A stretch of 54,867 nt of DNA from Actinomyces dentalis DSM 19115 (GCF_000429225.1 NZ_AUBL01000030.1:1-54867); one strand, 5' to 3'; counted from the first letter of the stretch, positions 26,047-34,220 are shown. Made by a program: numbers and translations. Notes: generated by a model from the sequence alone, not told the origin.

Positions 26047-26391
26047 CTAGACGATCCAGTCCCGCACCCAGCGGAGCACATCGGCGAGGGCATCGGCCTC
26101 GACGGCGCCGATGCGCCCAACGAGTCGAGCCCGGGAGATCGTGCGGACCTGCTCGGTCATGGCGAAGGAATCCCGCGGAAGACCCGCGCCGCCGGGGATT
26201 CGCACGTGGTTCGGCCAGTGCCGGTCGACGGAGGTCACCGGCACTGTCACGACGAGCATCGTCACAGCGTCGTGATACCGGGCGTTGGAGATGACGAGCA
26301 CGGGGCGACGCCCCGCCTGCTCCCGCCCGACGGACGGGTCGGGCGCGGCCCACCACAACTCGCCGGTTCGCGGTTGAGGCGTCAGTTCCAC
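26047..26391 (-). CDS. mazF: MazF/PemK-family toxin
   Basis: Product of 114 residues from GTG 26391. GELWWAAPDPSVGREQAGRR, PVLVISNARYHD and TVPVTSVDRHWPNHVRI are the MazF/PemK core; DSFAMTEQVRTISRARLV carries the conserved region before the last helix. These proteins are sequence-specific mRNA endonucleases. The start overlaps the antitoxin stop by ten bases. No damage is seen. Confidence 0.9.
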   Translation of the reverse strand: MELTPQPRTGELWWAAPDPSVGREQAGRRPVLVISNARYHDAVTMLVVTVPVTSVDRHWPNHVRIPGGAGLPRDSFAMTEQVRTISRARLVGRIGAVEADALADVLRWVRDWIV

Positions 26392-26606
26392 GCGTCCGAC
26401 TCCCAGTCCGCGAGCTCGGCGCGGTAGAGCTCGTCCGGCGGGTTGGCCTCCATTGCCGCCTTGAGCGCGGTGAAGCGCGACTCGCGCTCGGCGAGCGCCG
26501 TCATCCGACGGATCGCGACATCAATGGTCACGCCCTGGCGCTCCGCGAGCGCGCGGACTCCGTCACGGGTGCTGGTCTTGACCTTGATGGTCGTCATCCT
26601 GGACAT
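26382..26606 (-). CDS. MazE-like antitoxin
   Basis: Product of 74 residues starting MSRMTTIKVKTSTRDGVRAL; a start at the fourth codon is possible. The N-terminal ribbon-helix-helix-like part suits a DNA-binding autorepressor, and the acidic C-terminus (ELADWESDAW) suits binding of the toxin. It lies directly upstream of and overlaps mazF. Confidence 0.82.
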   Translation of the reverse strand: MSRMTTIKVKTSTRDGVRALAERQGVTIDVAIRRMTALAERESRFTALKAAMEANPPDELYRAELADWESDAWN

Positions 26607-26611
26607 GACAT

Positions 26612-26634
26612 GAGTATGCCTTCATTGGATACTC
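26612..26634 (-). promoter_or_regulatory. promoter and inverted-repeat operator of the mazEF-like operon
   Basis: GAGTAT (26612-26617) and ATACTC (26629-26634) form an inverted repeat just before the antitoxin start. It overlaps a minus-strand CATACT box six bases from the ATG, a suitable autorepression site. Confidence 0.45.
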
Positions 26635-26675
26635 GTACGCATTCGCCGCGGCTCCGAGACCATCCCCTCCACTCG

Positions 26676-26725
26676 AAAGCGCCCTCCGGGGCGCCCCACT
26701 GGGACACGTGCCCGGACGGGTTGCC
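26676..26725 (-). pseudogene. remnant of the 3' end of a PEBP-family gene
   Basis: On the minus strand this stretch encodes SGHVSQWGAPEGAFE. That is nearly the same as the last residues (SGHVLQWGVLEGVFE) of the PEBP protein at 28574-29086, but the stop is changed and nothing upstream matches. It sits just after the WD40 gene, so a second PEBP gene or a duplication was probably lost here. The remaining bases of 26607-26760 hold no gene. Confidence 0.55.
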
Positions 26726-26760
26726 TCCGCCACCGAGGGCCTTCCGCGAGTGGGCGGGCT

Positions 26761-28401
26761 TCATGCCCCGCCCGGACGGATCGCCCCGCGCCCGAGGGCC
26801 TCGCCGGTCTCCGGGTCCCACAGGCGGCGCACGCCCGCGACCGTCGTGGCGATGAGGGTCCCCTCGCCCGCGCCCACGAGCTCGACGCCGGCGCGCGGGC
26901 CCCGGAAGTCGACGTAGGACAGCCACCGGCCGGCGCCGTCCCACACGTGGACGGTGCAGTCGCCCGCCACCGTGGCGATCCGGGGCCCGTCCCGGCGGGT
27001 CCAGGTGAGGATGGTGTGCGGGCTGGACTGCTCGGTGTCCACCCGGACGCGGACCCCGCCGTCGGCGTCCAGCAGCCACAGCCGGTCGTCGCGGTCCGTG
27101 ACCGCCAGGGCGCGTCCGCCGTCGGCGGCGGTGTAGGCCGCGGCGGTGGCCGGCGACGGCGGGTCGGGCGGGAAGGGCCCGGGCAGCTCGGGGTCCCACA
27201 CGAGGATGCTGTCGCCGACGGCCGTCACCAGGCGGACGGCGCCGTCGTTCCGGTGCCACACGGCCAGCGCCTCCGCCTGCGGCTGCAGGCGGTCCGGGTC
27301 GCGGAAGCGGCGGGGCAGTCGCCGCCCGGTGGCCGGATCCCACACCACCAGGCTCCGGGGTCCGCCCTCCGCGAGGACGGCGGCCAGGCGGGGCGTCCCG
27401 TCCGGCGCCCTCCAGGTCCCCAGGGCCGGGGCGTACCCGGAGTGGCCCTCGTCGGCCACGAGCGGCTCCCCGACCCGCCGCCCGGTGACCGGGTCCCACA
27501 TCCGCACCACCTCGTCGCTCATCGAGTGGATGAACCCCGCATACCCTTCGCCGGTGACCAGGCGCGGCCCCGCATCGGCGTCCTCCCACACGGCCAGCAC
27601 GGTGCACTCGTCCACGGCGTCGGTCAGCTCCGGCCCGACCGGCTCCCCGGTGACGGGGTCCCACACGCGGACGCCGCCCGCCGCCTCGCGGAGCGGGTCG
27701 ATCGGGTCGGGACTCGCCGAACCGGGACTCACCGGGCCGGAGACCATCGGGTTGGGGCTCTCCGGGCCGGGGCTCACCGAACCGGAGACCGCGATGCGCA
27801 GCCGCCCGGAGCGGGTGAGGTAGCCGACCAGATCGTTGGCGGCGCACCCGGCGCGGAAGGCGCACGTCCGCCGGCCGTCCTCGGGGTCGTGCACCCGCAC
27901 CGCCCCGTCGTCGCCGGCGGCGGCCAGCCACTGCCCGCCGCCCGGAGCGGGGACGGCGGCGAGGGCGGCGACGGGGCCGGGCGCGACCCGGAAGCCCCCG
28001 ACACGCCCGCCCCGCTCGTCCCAGATCCGCACCGCGCCGTCGGCCCCCGCCGTCGCCAGGCGGTCGGGGCGCTCGGCGGTCCGACGGCGCAGTCCGGCCA
28101 CGGCGGTCACCCGCGGGTGGTCGAGCGCGATCCCGGGCGCGTCGTCGAGCAGGGAGCGCAGCCCCACCGCGCCCTCGACATCGAGGACGGCCAGCCGGTC
28201 CCCGACGACGGCGAGCGCCCCCACGCACTCGGTCCCGGCGGCGAGCCGGACGTGCGGGTCGGTCACGGGCCACCACCAGGAGGGGAGCCGCGCCAGGAGC
28301 GCGTCGCGGGCGCGCGCCCAGCGGGGCGCGCACGGCTCCCCGCGCGATTCCCCGGGGGCGGGCGCGCCGCCCCGGCCGTCGTCGGGGGCCCGGGCGCTCA
28401 T
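26761..28401 (-). CDS. WD40-like beta-propeller protein
   Basis: Product of 546 residues with repeated blades ending in W-D: AVRIWDERG, GVRVWDPVTGEPVG, VVRMWDPVTGRRVG, SLVVWDPATGRRL, SILVWDPEL, TVHVWDGAG, RRLWDPETG. There is no signal peptide and no catalytic domain, so it is probably a cytoplasmic scaffold. In actinobacteria such propellers are often linked to kinases, NTPases or effector modules; none is fused here. A TACACT box (28408-28413, minus strand) lies six bases before the ATG, so the transcript is likely leaderless. A Ser/Pro repeat (GSVSPGPESPNP) interrupts one blade. Confidence 0.8.
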   Translation of the reverse strand: MSARAPDDGRGGAPAPGESRGEPCAPRWARARDALLARLPSWWWPVTDPHVRLAAGTECVGALAVVGDRLAVLDVEGAVGLRSLLDDAPGIALDHPRVTAVAGLRRRTAERPDRLATAGADGAVRIWDERGGRVGGFRVAPGPVAALAAVPAPGGGQWLAAAGDDGAVRVHDPEDGRRTCAFRAGCAANDLVGYLTRSGRLRIAVSGSVSPGPESPNPMVSGPVSPGSASPDPIDPLREAAGGVRVWDPVTGEPVGPELTDAVDECTVLAVWEDADAGPRLVTGEGYAGFIHSMSDEVVRMWDPVTGRRVGEPLVADEGHSGYAPALGTWRAPDGTPRLAAVLAEGGPRSLVVWDPATGRRLPRRFRDPDRLQPQAEALAVWHRNDGAVRLVTAVGDSILVWDPELPGPFPPDPPSPATAAAYTAADGGRALAVTDRDDRLWLLDADGGVRVRVDTEQSSPHTILTWTRRDGPRIATVAGDCTVHVWDGAGRWLSYVDFRGPRAGVELVGAGEGTLIATTVAGVRRLWDPETGEALGRGAIRPGGA

Positions 28402-28412
28402 GCGGAAAGTGT

Positions 28413-28541
28413 AGGCGGCGCCGGACCGGGCGGGCGGCGCGGACCCGCGGGCCGCCGTCGCGCGGGCCGAGGCGGCGCCGGACCGGGCGGGCGGCGCGGA
28501 CCCGCGGGCCGCCGTCGCGCGGGCCGAGGCGGCGCCGGGCC
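28413..28541. repeat. 57-bp tandem repeat, about 2.3 copies
   Basis: Units start at 28413, 28470 and 28527 (each AGGCGGCGCCGG); the first two are identical. The array occupies the whole space between the PEBP gene and the -10 box of the WD40 gene, so unit number sets the upstream promoter sequence. Confidence 0.85.
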
Positions 28542-28573
28542 GCGCGGACAGCCCCTCGAAGGAGCCCCCGCCG

Positions 28574-29086
28574 CTACTCGAAGACGCCCTCCAGGACTCC
28601 CCACTGGAGCACGTGCCCGGACGCGGCCCGCCAGAAGCGGCGCGAGCCCGCCGAGGCCGGGCACTCCAGCGGGGCGTCGAGCGCCAGGACGAGCAGGGAG
28701 TAGCGGTGGCTGGTCCCGCGCGGCGGCTTGGGGCCGCGGTAGCGGTGCAGTCCGTAGCCCCGGCCCTGGACGGCCCCGTCGCGGGTGGTGCGCCCCGGCG
28801 GCAGCCCGCCCCCGATGACCGGTCCGGCCGGCAGGTTCCACACGAGCCAGTGCGTCATGGTGCCCAGCAGCGGGTGCGTCTCGTCGGTGAGGACCACCGC
28901 CAGGCGCTCGGCGTCCTGCGTGAGGCCGTCGAGCCGCAGCTCGGGGGAGGCGTCGGCGCCGCGGCCGGTGTGCCCGGGGAGGAACCGGCCGTCCCCGTCG
29001 ATCCCGGGGGAGGACACGCCCAGCCCCGGCGAGCCGCTGACGCGCCCCTCCCACGAGGGCTTGCTCCGGTCCCATCGTCTCAGCAT
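28574..29086 (-). CDS. YbhB/YbcL-type PEBP (Raf kinase inhibitor-like) protein
   Basis: Product of 170 residues from ATG 29086, which follows GAGGAGGCGGAGG. TDETHPLLGTMTHWLVWNLP and GRGYGLHRYRGPKPPRGTSH are the anion-pocket motifs of the bacterial PEBP family (usual forms DPDAP..FTHWVVWNIP and YRGPCPP). The usual DPDAP is here TDETH. The cellular role of bacterial members is uncertain. It is followed on the same strand by the WD40 gene. Confidence 0.8.
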   Translation of the reverse strand: MLRRWDRSKPSWEGRVSGSPGLGVSSPGIDGDGRFLPGHTGRGADASPELRLDGLTQDAERLAVVLTDETHPLLGTMTHWLVWNLPAGPVIGGGLPPGRTTRDGAVQGRGYGLHRYRGPKPPRGTSHRYSLLVLALDAPLECPASAGSRRFWRAASGHVLQWGVLEGVFE

Positions 29087-29313
29087 CCTCCGCCTCCTCA
29101 AGTGGCCGCCAGCGTGCACGGCCCATCGTAGGGACCGCGCACGGCGCGCCGCAAAGGATGTCGCGCCGCCCCGTCGCCCCGCGCCGATCGGGCGCGGGCG
29201 CCCTCGGCCAGGGCCGATCGGGGATCGGACGACCGGGGCCGGTGCTGCGGGGGCGCTCAAGGACGCGCTCGTGCCTTCGCGGGTCGGGCGGCGGCGGATG
29301 GCGCCGTGGGGCT

Positions 29314-29562
29314 TCAGAAGGGGAGGTTCGGCAGGAGCGAGCCGAGGTTGATCAGGATGTGCAGGACGGCCGAGCAGTACAGATTGCGGCCGCTCTTGAC
29401 GTATACGACGCCGAGGATGATCCCGGTCGCGCGCAGGAGGGAGTCCGACAGCAGGAATCCCGCCACCGTGGCGACGTATGCGCCGATGCCGCCGACCAGC
29501 ACGACGAGCGCAGTCCTGCGTTTGCGCGCCGCGATCCGCCGCACCGGAGGCGGGCGGGTCAC
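29314..29562 (-). CDS. short membrane protein resembling the C-terminus of CPBP proteases
   Basis: Product of 82 residues from a GTG whose sequence overlaps the stop of the preceding gene (GTGA). It has two to three hydrophobic segments. Near the end HILINLGSLL fits the last CPBP motif (HxxxN), but the glutamate motif EExxxR and the second histidine motif are absent. It is therefore probably a truncated relative, or a protein that only resembles it. Coupling to the upstream membrane protein suggests it is still translated. Confidence 0.45.
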   Translation of the reverse strand: MTRPPPVRRIAARKRRTALVVLVGGIGAYVATVAGFLLSDSLLRATGIILGVVYVKSGRNLYCSAVLHILINLGSLLPNLPF

Positions 29563-30200
29563 GAATCGGGCGGTGCAGCGCGTTCCCGCGCGGGGAGCCG
29601 CGCGGACCGGGGTCGGAGCCCGGGCTGGGGCCGGAACGCCCCCATGAGGACGGTCACCAGCAGCAGCTGGATCGCGCCGACCCCGCCCCACAGGGCGTGG
29701 GGCCACATGAACACCCCGAGCACGAGGCACTCCCCGGCGATCCAGCCCAGCATGACCAGCCCGGCCAGGGCGTGGACCGCGGGCAGCCACCGGGGCGCGC
29801 GCAGGTGCACGACGGCGGCGGCCCACTGGAAGCCGCCGACGACCACCCCGAGCAGCACGGCCGCCAGCGCGTACCGGCCGGCGAAGGCCGTGCCGTCCAG
29901 GAGGAACGCGAAGTAGTGGGGGGCCAGGAGCAGCTCGACGAAGCCGACGAGCGTGGACAGCCCCTGGAACACCGCCAGTCCCAGCAGCAGGCGGCGCACG
30001 CTCCTCATGTGGGACAACGGCGCGGCGCGGGTCGTCGCCGCGCCGACCGGCGCACCGGTGGCCGGCGCTGCGGCGGTGAGCGCGGTGTCGACGGGTGCGG
30101 CGGCGGCCGGCGCTGCACCGGCGACCGGCGCTGCGTCGGTGGCCGGCGCTGCACCGGTGGGCGCGGCGGCGGCCGGCGCGGGTCGCGGGTCTTGGGTCAT
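29559..30200 (-). CDS. four-helix membrane protein of unknown function
   Basis: Product of 213 residues from ATG 30200, preceded by GAGGGGG. An Ala/Pro/Thr low-complexity N-terminus (about 1-65) is followed by four membrane segments (LLLGLAVFQGLSTLVGFVEL, YALAAVLLGVVVGGFQWAAA, AVHALAGLVMLGWIAGECLV, LWGGVGAIQLLLVTVLMGAF) and a basic tail. I do not recognise the family. Confidence 0.6.
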   Translation of the reverse strand: MTQDPRPAPAAAAPTGAAPATDAAPVAGAAPAAAAPVDTALTAAAPATGAPVGAATTRAAPLSHMRSVRRLLLGLAVFQGLSTLVGFVELLLAPHYFAFLLDGTAFAGRYALAAVLLGVVVGGFQWAAAVVHLRAPRWLPAVHALAGLVMLGWIAGECLVLGVFMWPHALWGGVGAIQLLLVTVLMGAFRPQPGLRPRSARLPARERAAPPDS

Positions 30201-30293
30201 TCCGGGCCCCCTCGGTAGGCGGATGACCGCCAGCCTAATGGGCGGCGCCCCGGGACAGGACACCGCTGCGAGTCGAACCGATAGCGTCGACTC

Positions 30294-30848
30294 ATGAGTG
30301 TGAATTACTGCTCCTCCCGGCCCTCGACCGCCCAGCTGGAGGCGCTGTACTCCGGCGTCGGGTGGAGCCTCTACCTGGCGCCGGGCCTGCTGGACGCCTG
30401 CCTCGACGGCTCCCTGTGGTTCGAGACGGCGTGGGCGCCGTCGGACGCGGAGTCGAGTTCGGGCGAGGAGCCGCCGGAGTGGCCGGACGGGCGGCCGGGC
30501 GCGGGCCCGGCCGTGGAGCAGGGCGAGAGATCGGGCATGAGCCCGGGGGAAGGACCGGGCGCAGGGTCGGGCGGGGGGCGACGGCTCGTCGGCCTCGTGC
30601 GGGTCGTCGGCGACGGCGCCTCCATCGCCTACGTCCAGGACCTGCTCGTCCACCCCGACTGGCAGCGCCGCGGCATCGGCGCCCGCCTGCTGCGCGACGC
30701 CATGGAGCGCTTCGCCCGCGTGCGCCAGTTCCTCCTGCTCGCCGACGACGCCCCCGCCCCGCGCGCCTTCTACGAGGCGATGGGCCTGGGCCCCGTGGGC
30801 GAGGGTCACTGCGTCGCCTACATGCGGCGCGGCGCGGCGGGCGCCTGA
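30294..30848 (+). CDS. GNAT-family N-acetyltransferase
   Basis: Product of 184 residues. YVQDLLVHPDWQRRGIGARL is the acetyl-CoA-binding motif A, followed by ARAFYEAMGL-like APRAFYEAMGLGPV. A Gly/Pro/Glu-rich insertion (about 50-97) separates the N-terminal strand from the core. The acceptor substrate is unknown. The start is divergent from the membrane-protein gene, with 93 bases between. Confidence 0.85.
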   Translation: MSVNYCSSRPSTAQLEALYSGVGWSLYLAPGLLDACLDGSLWFETAWAPSDAESSSGEEPPEWPDGRPGAGPAVEQGERSGMSPGEGPGAGSGGGRRLVGLVRVVGDGASIAYVQDLLVHPDWQRRGIGARLLRDAMERFARVRQFLLLADDAPAPRAFYEAMGLGPVGEGHCVAYMRRGAAGA

Positions 30849-31022
30849 CCGGCGCGCCGACGGGGGACGACGCCGCTGCGCCGTCGGACCCGAAGCGCGC
30901 GGCGCCCGGGCGGGACCCTGGGCGTGGCGGTGAGGTGAGTCGTGGAAGACCCGAAGCGCGCGGCGTCCGGACGGGACCGCCGCGGCCCGGACGCTCAGGA
31001 GCTCAGGCGCGCCGTACCGGGC

Positions 31023-31400
31023 TCAGGCGCGCCGCAGTGCGGCGTTGATCTCGCGGGCCAGCCCCTCGGGGTCCTCGACGGACAGGTACAGGGCCGTGTA
31101 CTCCTCGTCGTCGAGGGTGATGACCAGGACGGACTCGAAGCCGGAGACGTTCCAGAACTGCTTGGTGCCGTCGGTGTGGAAGGTGCCGACCAGCTTGTTG
31201 GGCAGCCCGAGGGCGGGGCCGCGCACGCCCTTGGGCTCGCGCTTGAGGCCGGGGTCGAAGGTGGCGCCGCGCACGTGGGCGAGCGGGTAGGCCAGGCGCG
31301 AGCGGAAGCCGAAGATCTTGTCCAGGCCCCGGGGCTCGATGATGATCTCGGCGGGGGTCCCGGCGGGCTCCAGGGTGACGGTGTTGCGGTTGGCGGACAT
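31023..31400 (-). CDS. hypothetical protein, PH-like
   Basis: Product of 125 residues from ATG 31400 behind CAGGAGCG. IIIEPRGLDKIFGFRSRLAY followed by strands and ending in a helix (DPEGLAREINAALRRA) resembles small bacterial PH-fold proteins. No catalytic motif is seen. It is 35 bases downstream of the TetR gene's start side on the same strand and may share its transcript. Confidence 0.65.
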   Translation of the reverse strand: MSANRNTVTLEPAGTPAEIIIEPRGLDKIFGFRSRLAYPLAHVRGATFDPGLKREPKGVRGPALGLPNKLVGTFHTDGTKQFWNVSGFESVLVITLDDEEYTALYLSVEDPEGLAREINAALRRA

Positions 31401-31435
31401 GATTCGCTCCTGAGACGAGTGGTGCGGATGAGGGG

Positions 31436-31927
31436 TCAGAGGTCGGCGCGCGCCAGGAGGCGCTCGCCGAGGTCGGTGGCGCTCACTCCCGCGCGGCGCA
31501 GCGCCCGGCCGATCTCGTCGGCGAGGGCGTCGTCGTCGGGCGCGAGCTCCATGAGGGAGACGAGGACCAGGTCGAGCGCGCCGGGCGCACCGGCTGGGCC
31601 GGCCGGGCTGGTCGGGCCGGGTTCGCCGGCTGGGCCGGCCGGGCCGGATCCGGACTCGGGCGCACCGGCCCCGCCAGCCGGATCAGCTCCGTCGGGCGCA
31701 CTGGTCGGGCCGGGCGCGGATCCGGGCCCGAGCGCGGCGAGCGCCCCGCTGAGGCAGCGCTGGAACAGGCCGTCCTTGGAGCCGAAGGCCCCGTAGAGGC
31801 TGGCGCGCCCGACGCCGGTGGCGCGCACGAGGTCGTCCACGCTCGTGGCGGCGAAGCCGCGGCGGGCGAAGACGGCGGAGGCGGAGGCGACGACGTCGGA
31901 CTCGGAGAAGGCTCTGGGGCGTCCCAT
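31436..31927 (-). CDS. TetR-family transcriptional regulator
   Basis: Product of 163 residues. The N-terminal HTH reads ASAVFARRGFAATSVDDLVR followed by GVGRASLYGAFGSKDGLFQR. The ligand-binding part is short and carries a Gly/Pro/Ala-rich repeat (about 70-110), unusual for this family. The start is fixed by the promoter seven bases upstream. The target is probably its own promoter and perhaps a neighbouring gene. Confidence 0.88.
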   Translation of the reverse strand: MGRPRAFSESDVVASASAVFARRGFAATSVDDLVRATGVGRASLYGAFGSKDGLFQRCLSGALAALGPGSAPGPTSAPDGADPAGGAGAPESGSGPAGPAGEPGPTSPAGPAGAPGALDLVLVSLMELAPDDDALADEIGRALRRAGVSATDLGERLLARADL

Positions 31928-31934
31928 GGGATTT

Positions 31935-31963
31935 AGACTAGTCGTTCCAGAATGATCGGTCAA
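31935..31963 (-). promoter_or_regulatory. promoter and palindrome of the tetR gene
   Basis: On the minus strand TTGACC (31963-31958), a 17-base spacer and TAGTCT (31940-31935) lie seven bases before the ATG, giving a leaderless mRNA. The 8-bp palindrome GACTAGTC (31936-31943) overlaps the -10 box and could be an autoregulatory site. Confidence 0.6.
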
Positions 31964-32155
31964 GAACTTTTTCGCCGGTGCGTCCCCGAGACCCGCCCCC
32001 CGCCCGCCCGGGCGCCCGCCGAGTGGTGCGCAGCCGGCGGATGAACTGGTCCACGGCCCCCGCCCGCCCGGGCGCCCGCCGAGGACGTCGGCGGCCGCGG
32101 CAACACGGGCGCCGCCAGCCACCCTCGGCGGACCGCACCCCTCAGCGAGCCGCGG

Positions 32156-33118
32156 TCAAGAGCGGGCGGTCAGGAGCAGCTCGCGCGGCAGCATGTCGAT
32201 GCGCTGCTCGGCGACCGTCCAGCCGACCCGCTCGAAGGCGGCCGCCATGGGCGCGTTCGTGACGTCGGCGTCGGCCACGAGGCTGCGGCAGCCGACCTCG
32301 ACGAGCGAGCGCGTGGCGAGCTCGAGCAGCCGCTGGCCGTAGCGGCGGCCCCGGTGCCCGTGGCCCACCCCCACCAGGAGGACGTAGCCGGACCCTCCCG
32401 GCCCGCCGATCCAGGACACCAGGCCCACGGGCTCGGGGCCGTCGTCGTAGGCCAGGCGCAGGCACTGCCAGGGGTCGGAGGCGAGCAGGTCGCGGACGGC
32501 CTTGCGCGCCGCCCGCTCCAGGCCGACGCGGGCGGTGAGCGTCCGGTCGGCCACGTCGAGGCTGCCCACGAGCACGTCCCTCACCGCGGGCTCGAGGCGC
32601 GGATCGTCCGGTCCGGCGAGGGGCTCCAGGCGCAGCGGGCAGTCGGCGGGCGGCGCCGCCAGGCCCGGGTGCGGGGCGAGGTCGTAGTGGTGGCGCTCCA
32701 CGAGCAGGTCCCAGCCCGCATCGCGCAGGGCCCGCACCCACGGCCGCAGCTGCGGGGAGTCGACTCCCGCGCCCGGCGGGGCGTAGAGGCAGGCCTCGGG
32801 CCACTCCTGGTCTCTCACGCCGGCCGTGGCCGCGGCGACGACGGCGGTCAGCGCCGCCTCGTCGTCGGCGCCGAAGAAGTCGAGCACGGTCTGGGTGCCC
32901 GCGAGGAGACCGGCGACGACGGCCCGGGGCTCACCCCCGTCCCCGACGGCGGCCCAGACCAGGTCGGGGCGGCGGAAGTCACCTCCGGCGAAGGCCCGGG
33001 AGAGGCCGTCGGGGTCGCGCTGGCGCCGTTGGGTCGGCGAGTCCACGAGGAGCGGGACGCGACGGAGGATGTCGATGGCCGCTTCGACGTCGGCCGGCTG
33101 GATAATGGTGAAGGTCAT
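32156..33118 (-). CDS. GNAT-family N-acetyltransferase, long form
   Basis: Product of 320 residues. The C-terminal half carries the acetyl-CoA site (VLLVGVGHGHRGRRYGQRLL) and ADVTNAPMAAAFERVGW. The N-terminal half looks like a second, degenerate acetyltransferase-type domain. GGAACTCCC precedes the ATG. Substrate unknown. Between this start and 33796 there is no gene. Confidence 0.78.
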   Translation of the reverse strand: MTFTIIQPADVEAAIDILRRVPLLVDSPTQRRQRDPDGLSRAFAGGDFRRPDLVWAAVGDGGEPRAVVAGLLAGTQTVLDFFGADDEAALTAVVAAATAGVRDQEWPEACLYAPPGAGVDSPQLRPWVRALRDAGWDLLVERHHYDLAPHPGLAAPPADCPLRLEPLAGPDDPRLEPAVRDVLVGSLDVADRTLTARVGLERAARKAVRDLLASDPWQCLRLAYDDGPEPVGLVSWIGGPGGSGYVLLVGVGHGHRGRRYGQRLLELATRSLVEVGCRSLVADADVTNAPMAAAFERVGWTVAEQRIDMLPRELLLTARS

Positions 33119-33461
33119 GGGAGTTCCTGATCCTGCGGCCTCAGCCGCGGTCGGGGAACCGGCCTCCGCGGGAGGCCGGAGACGGCGGTGTCATGGGACC
33201 TCACTTTTCTGTCGTCGGAGTAGGGCAGGAGCACGGTACCAGGCGGGGTGACGCCGATCAACGTGCGGTCGGGGCCCTGTGCGACCAGGCCCTTGCGCGG
33301 TCGGCCCAGCCGTCCTCGGGGGCCGGGTGCGGTCGTCGGGGGCCGGGGGTAGCGGCCCCCGGATCCTCGCCTCGCCGGAGCACCCCGGGTGTCCCATGAG
33401 TCCCATGCGCCCCATCGGGGCCGGAGTTCGGGGCGCTCGTTCAATCTACCGGAGGGTCGGT

Positions 33462-33581
33462 TGTCCAAATCTGTTGCAAAGGCCCCGATCGGGCCGGAGC
33501 TCCGGAGGAGAATCGTTGGTATTCCGCGCTTTTCTTCGCCGCTGATCCCGTCGCGGAGCGCCTTTGCAACAGATTCGGACA
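33462..33581. repeat. 120-bp palindromic element, copy D
   Basis: Terminal inverted repeats at 33462-33483 and 33560-33581 match those of copies B and C, with one mismatch in the right arm (AGATTCGGACA). The interior is quite different in sequence but the total length is again 120. The flanks are unrelated to those of the other copies, so it is an independent copy of the element. Confidence 0.82.
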
Positions 33582-33638
33582 CGTCCCCGCCCCGGACCGC
33601 CCCAGGAGCCCCACCCGCACCACCCCGTGCCCGCCCAT

Positions 33639-33711
33639 CCCGGCCGGTGACCGGAGCCGTCCCGGCCGGTGACCGGAGCCGTCCCGGCCGGTGACTGGAG
33701 CCGTCCCGGCC
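33639..33711. repeat. 22-bp tandem repeat, 3.3 copies
   Basis: Units at 33639-33660, 33661-33682 and 33683-33704 begin CCCGGCCGGTGACCGG (the third has one change, GACTGG), followed by a partial fourth. It lies in the gene-free segment 33119-33796. Confidence 0.85.
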
Positions 33712-33796
33712 AGCCGGCGCGCGCCGGACCCCGGGAGCGAGTCACCGCCCCCGGCCCGGGGAGCATCGCGGCCCGGCATCCCACCGGCCCGCCGAG

Positions 33797-34162
33797 TCAC
33801 GCCCGCCCCAGCAGGAACTCCCACTCGCGCCGGATGAGGCCGCCCTCGACGTCGAAGACGTCCAGGGAGCGCTCGCCGTCGTCGTTGACCAGCAGGGTCA
33901 CGACCCGGCCGCGCCCGCGGTCGACCGTCATGTCGAGGCAGGAGAAGGCGGTGCCGGTGCCGTCGTAGGCGGCGGCAATGGCGGCCAGGTAGTCCTCGCG
34001 CCCGACGATCCTGCGCTCCGCGCCGTCGTCGACGAGGGTCCACTCCACCCCGGGGTGGAGGAGGCTCGCGTAGGCCGCCCAGTCCCGGGCGTTCTCCGCG
34101 GCGAAGAAGCGCTCCAGGAGTCGTTCGAGCCCATCGCCCGAATCCGACGCGCAAGTTCTCAT
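33797..34162 (-). CDS. NTF2-like (SnoaL-type) protein
   Basis: Product of 121 residues. LLERFFAAENARDWAAYASL and HPGVEWTLVDDGAERRIVGR are the cone-shaped NTF2-like fold typical of SnoaL/ketosteroid-isomerase relatives, ending in a beta sheet rich in charged residues. No obvious catalytic residue can be assigned, so function is open. Confidence 0.75.
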   Translation of the reverse strand: MRTCASDSGDGLERLLERFFAAENARDWAAYASLLHPGVEWTLVDDGAERRIVGREDYLAAIAAAYDGTGTAFSCLDMTVDRGRGRVVTLLVNDDGERSLDVFDVEGGLIRREWEFLLGRA

Positions 34163-34220
34163 GGTTCCCACCCTACGGCGGCGGCCCCGCGGTGTCGCAC
34201 GGCGCGGCCCACGGCCGACG

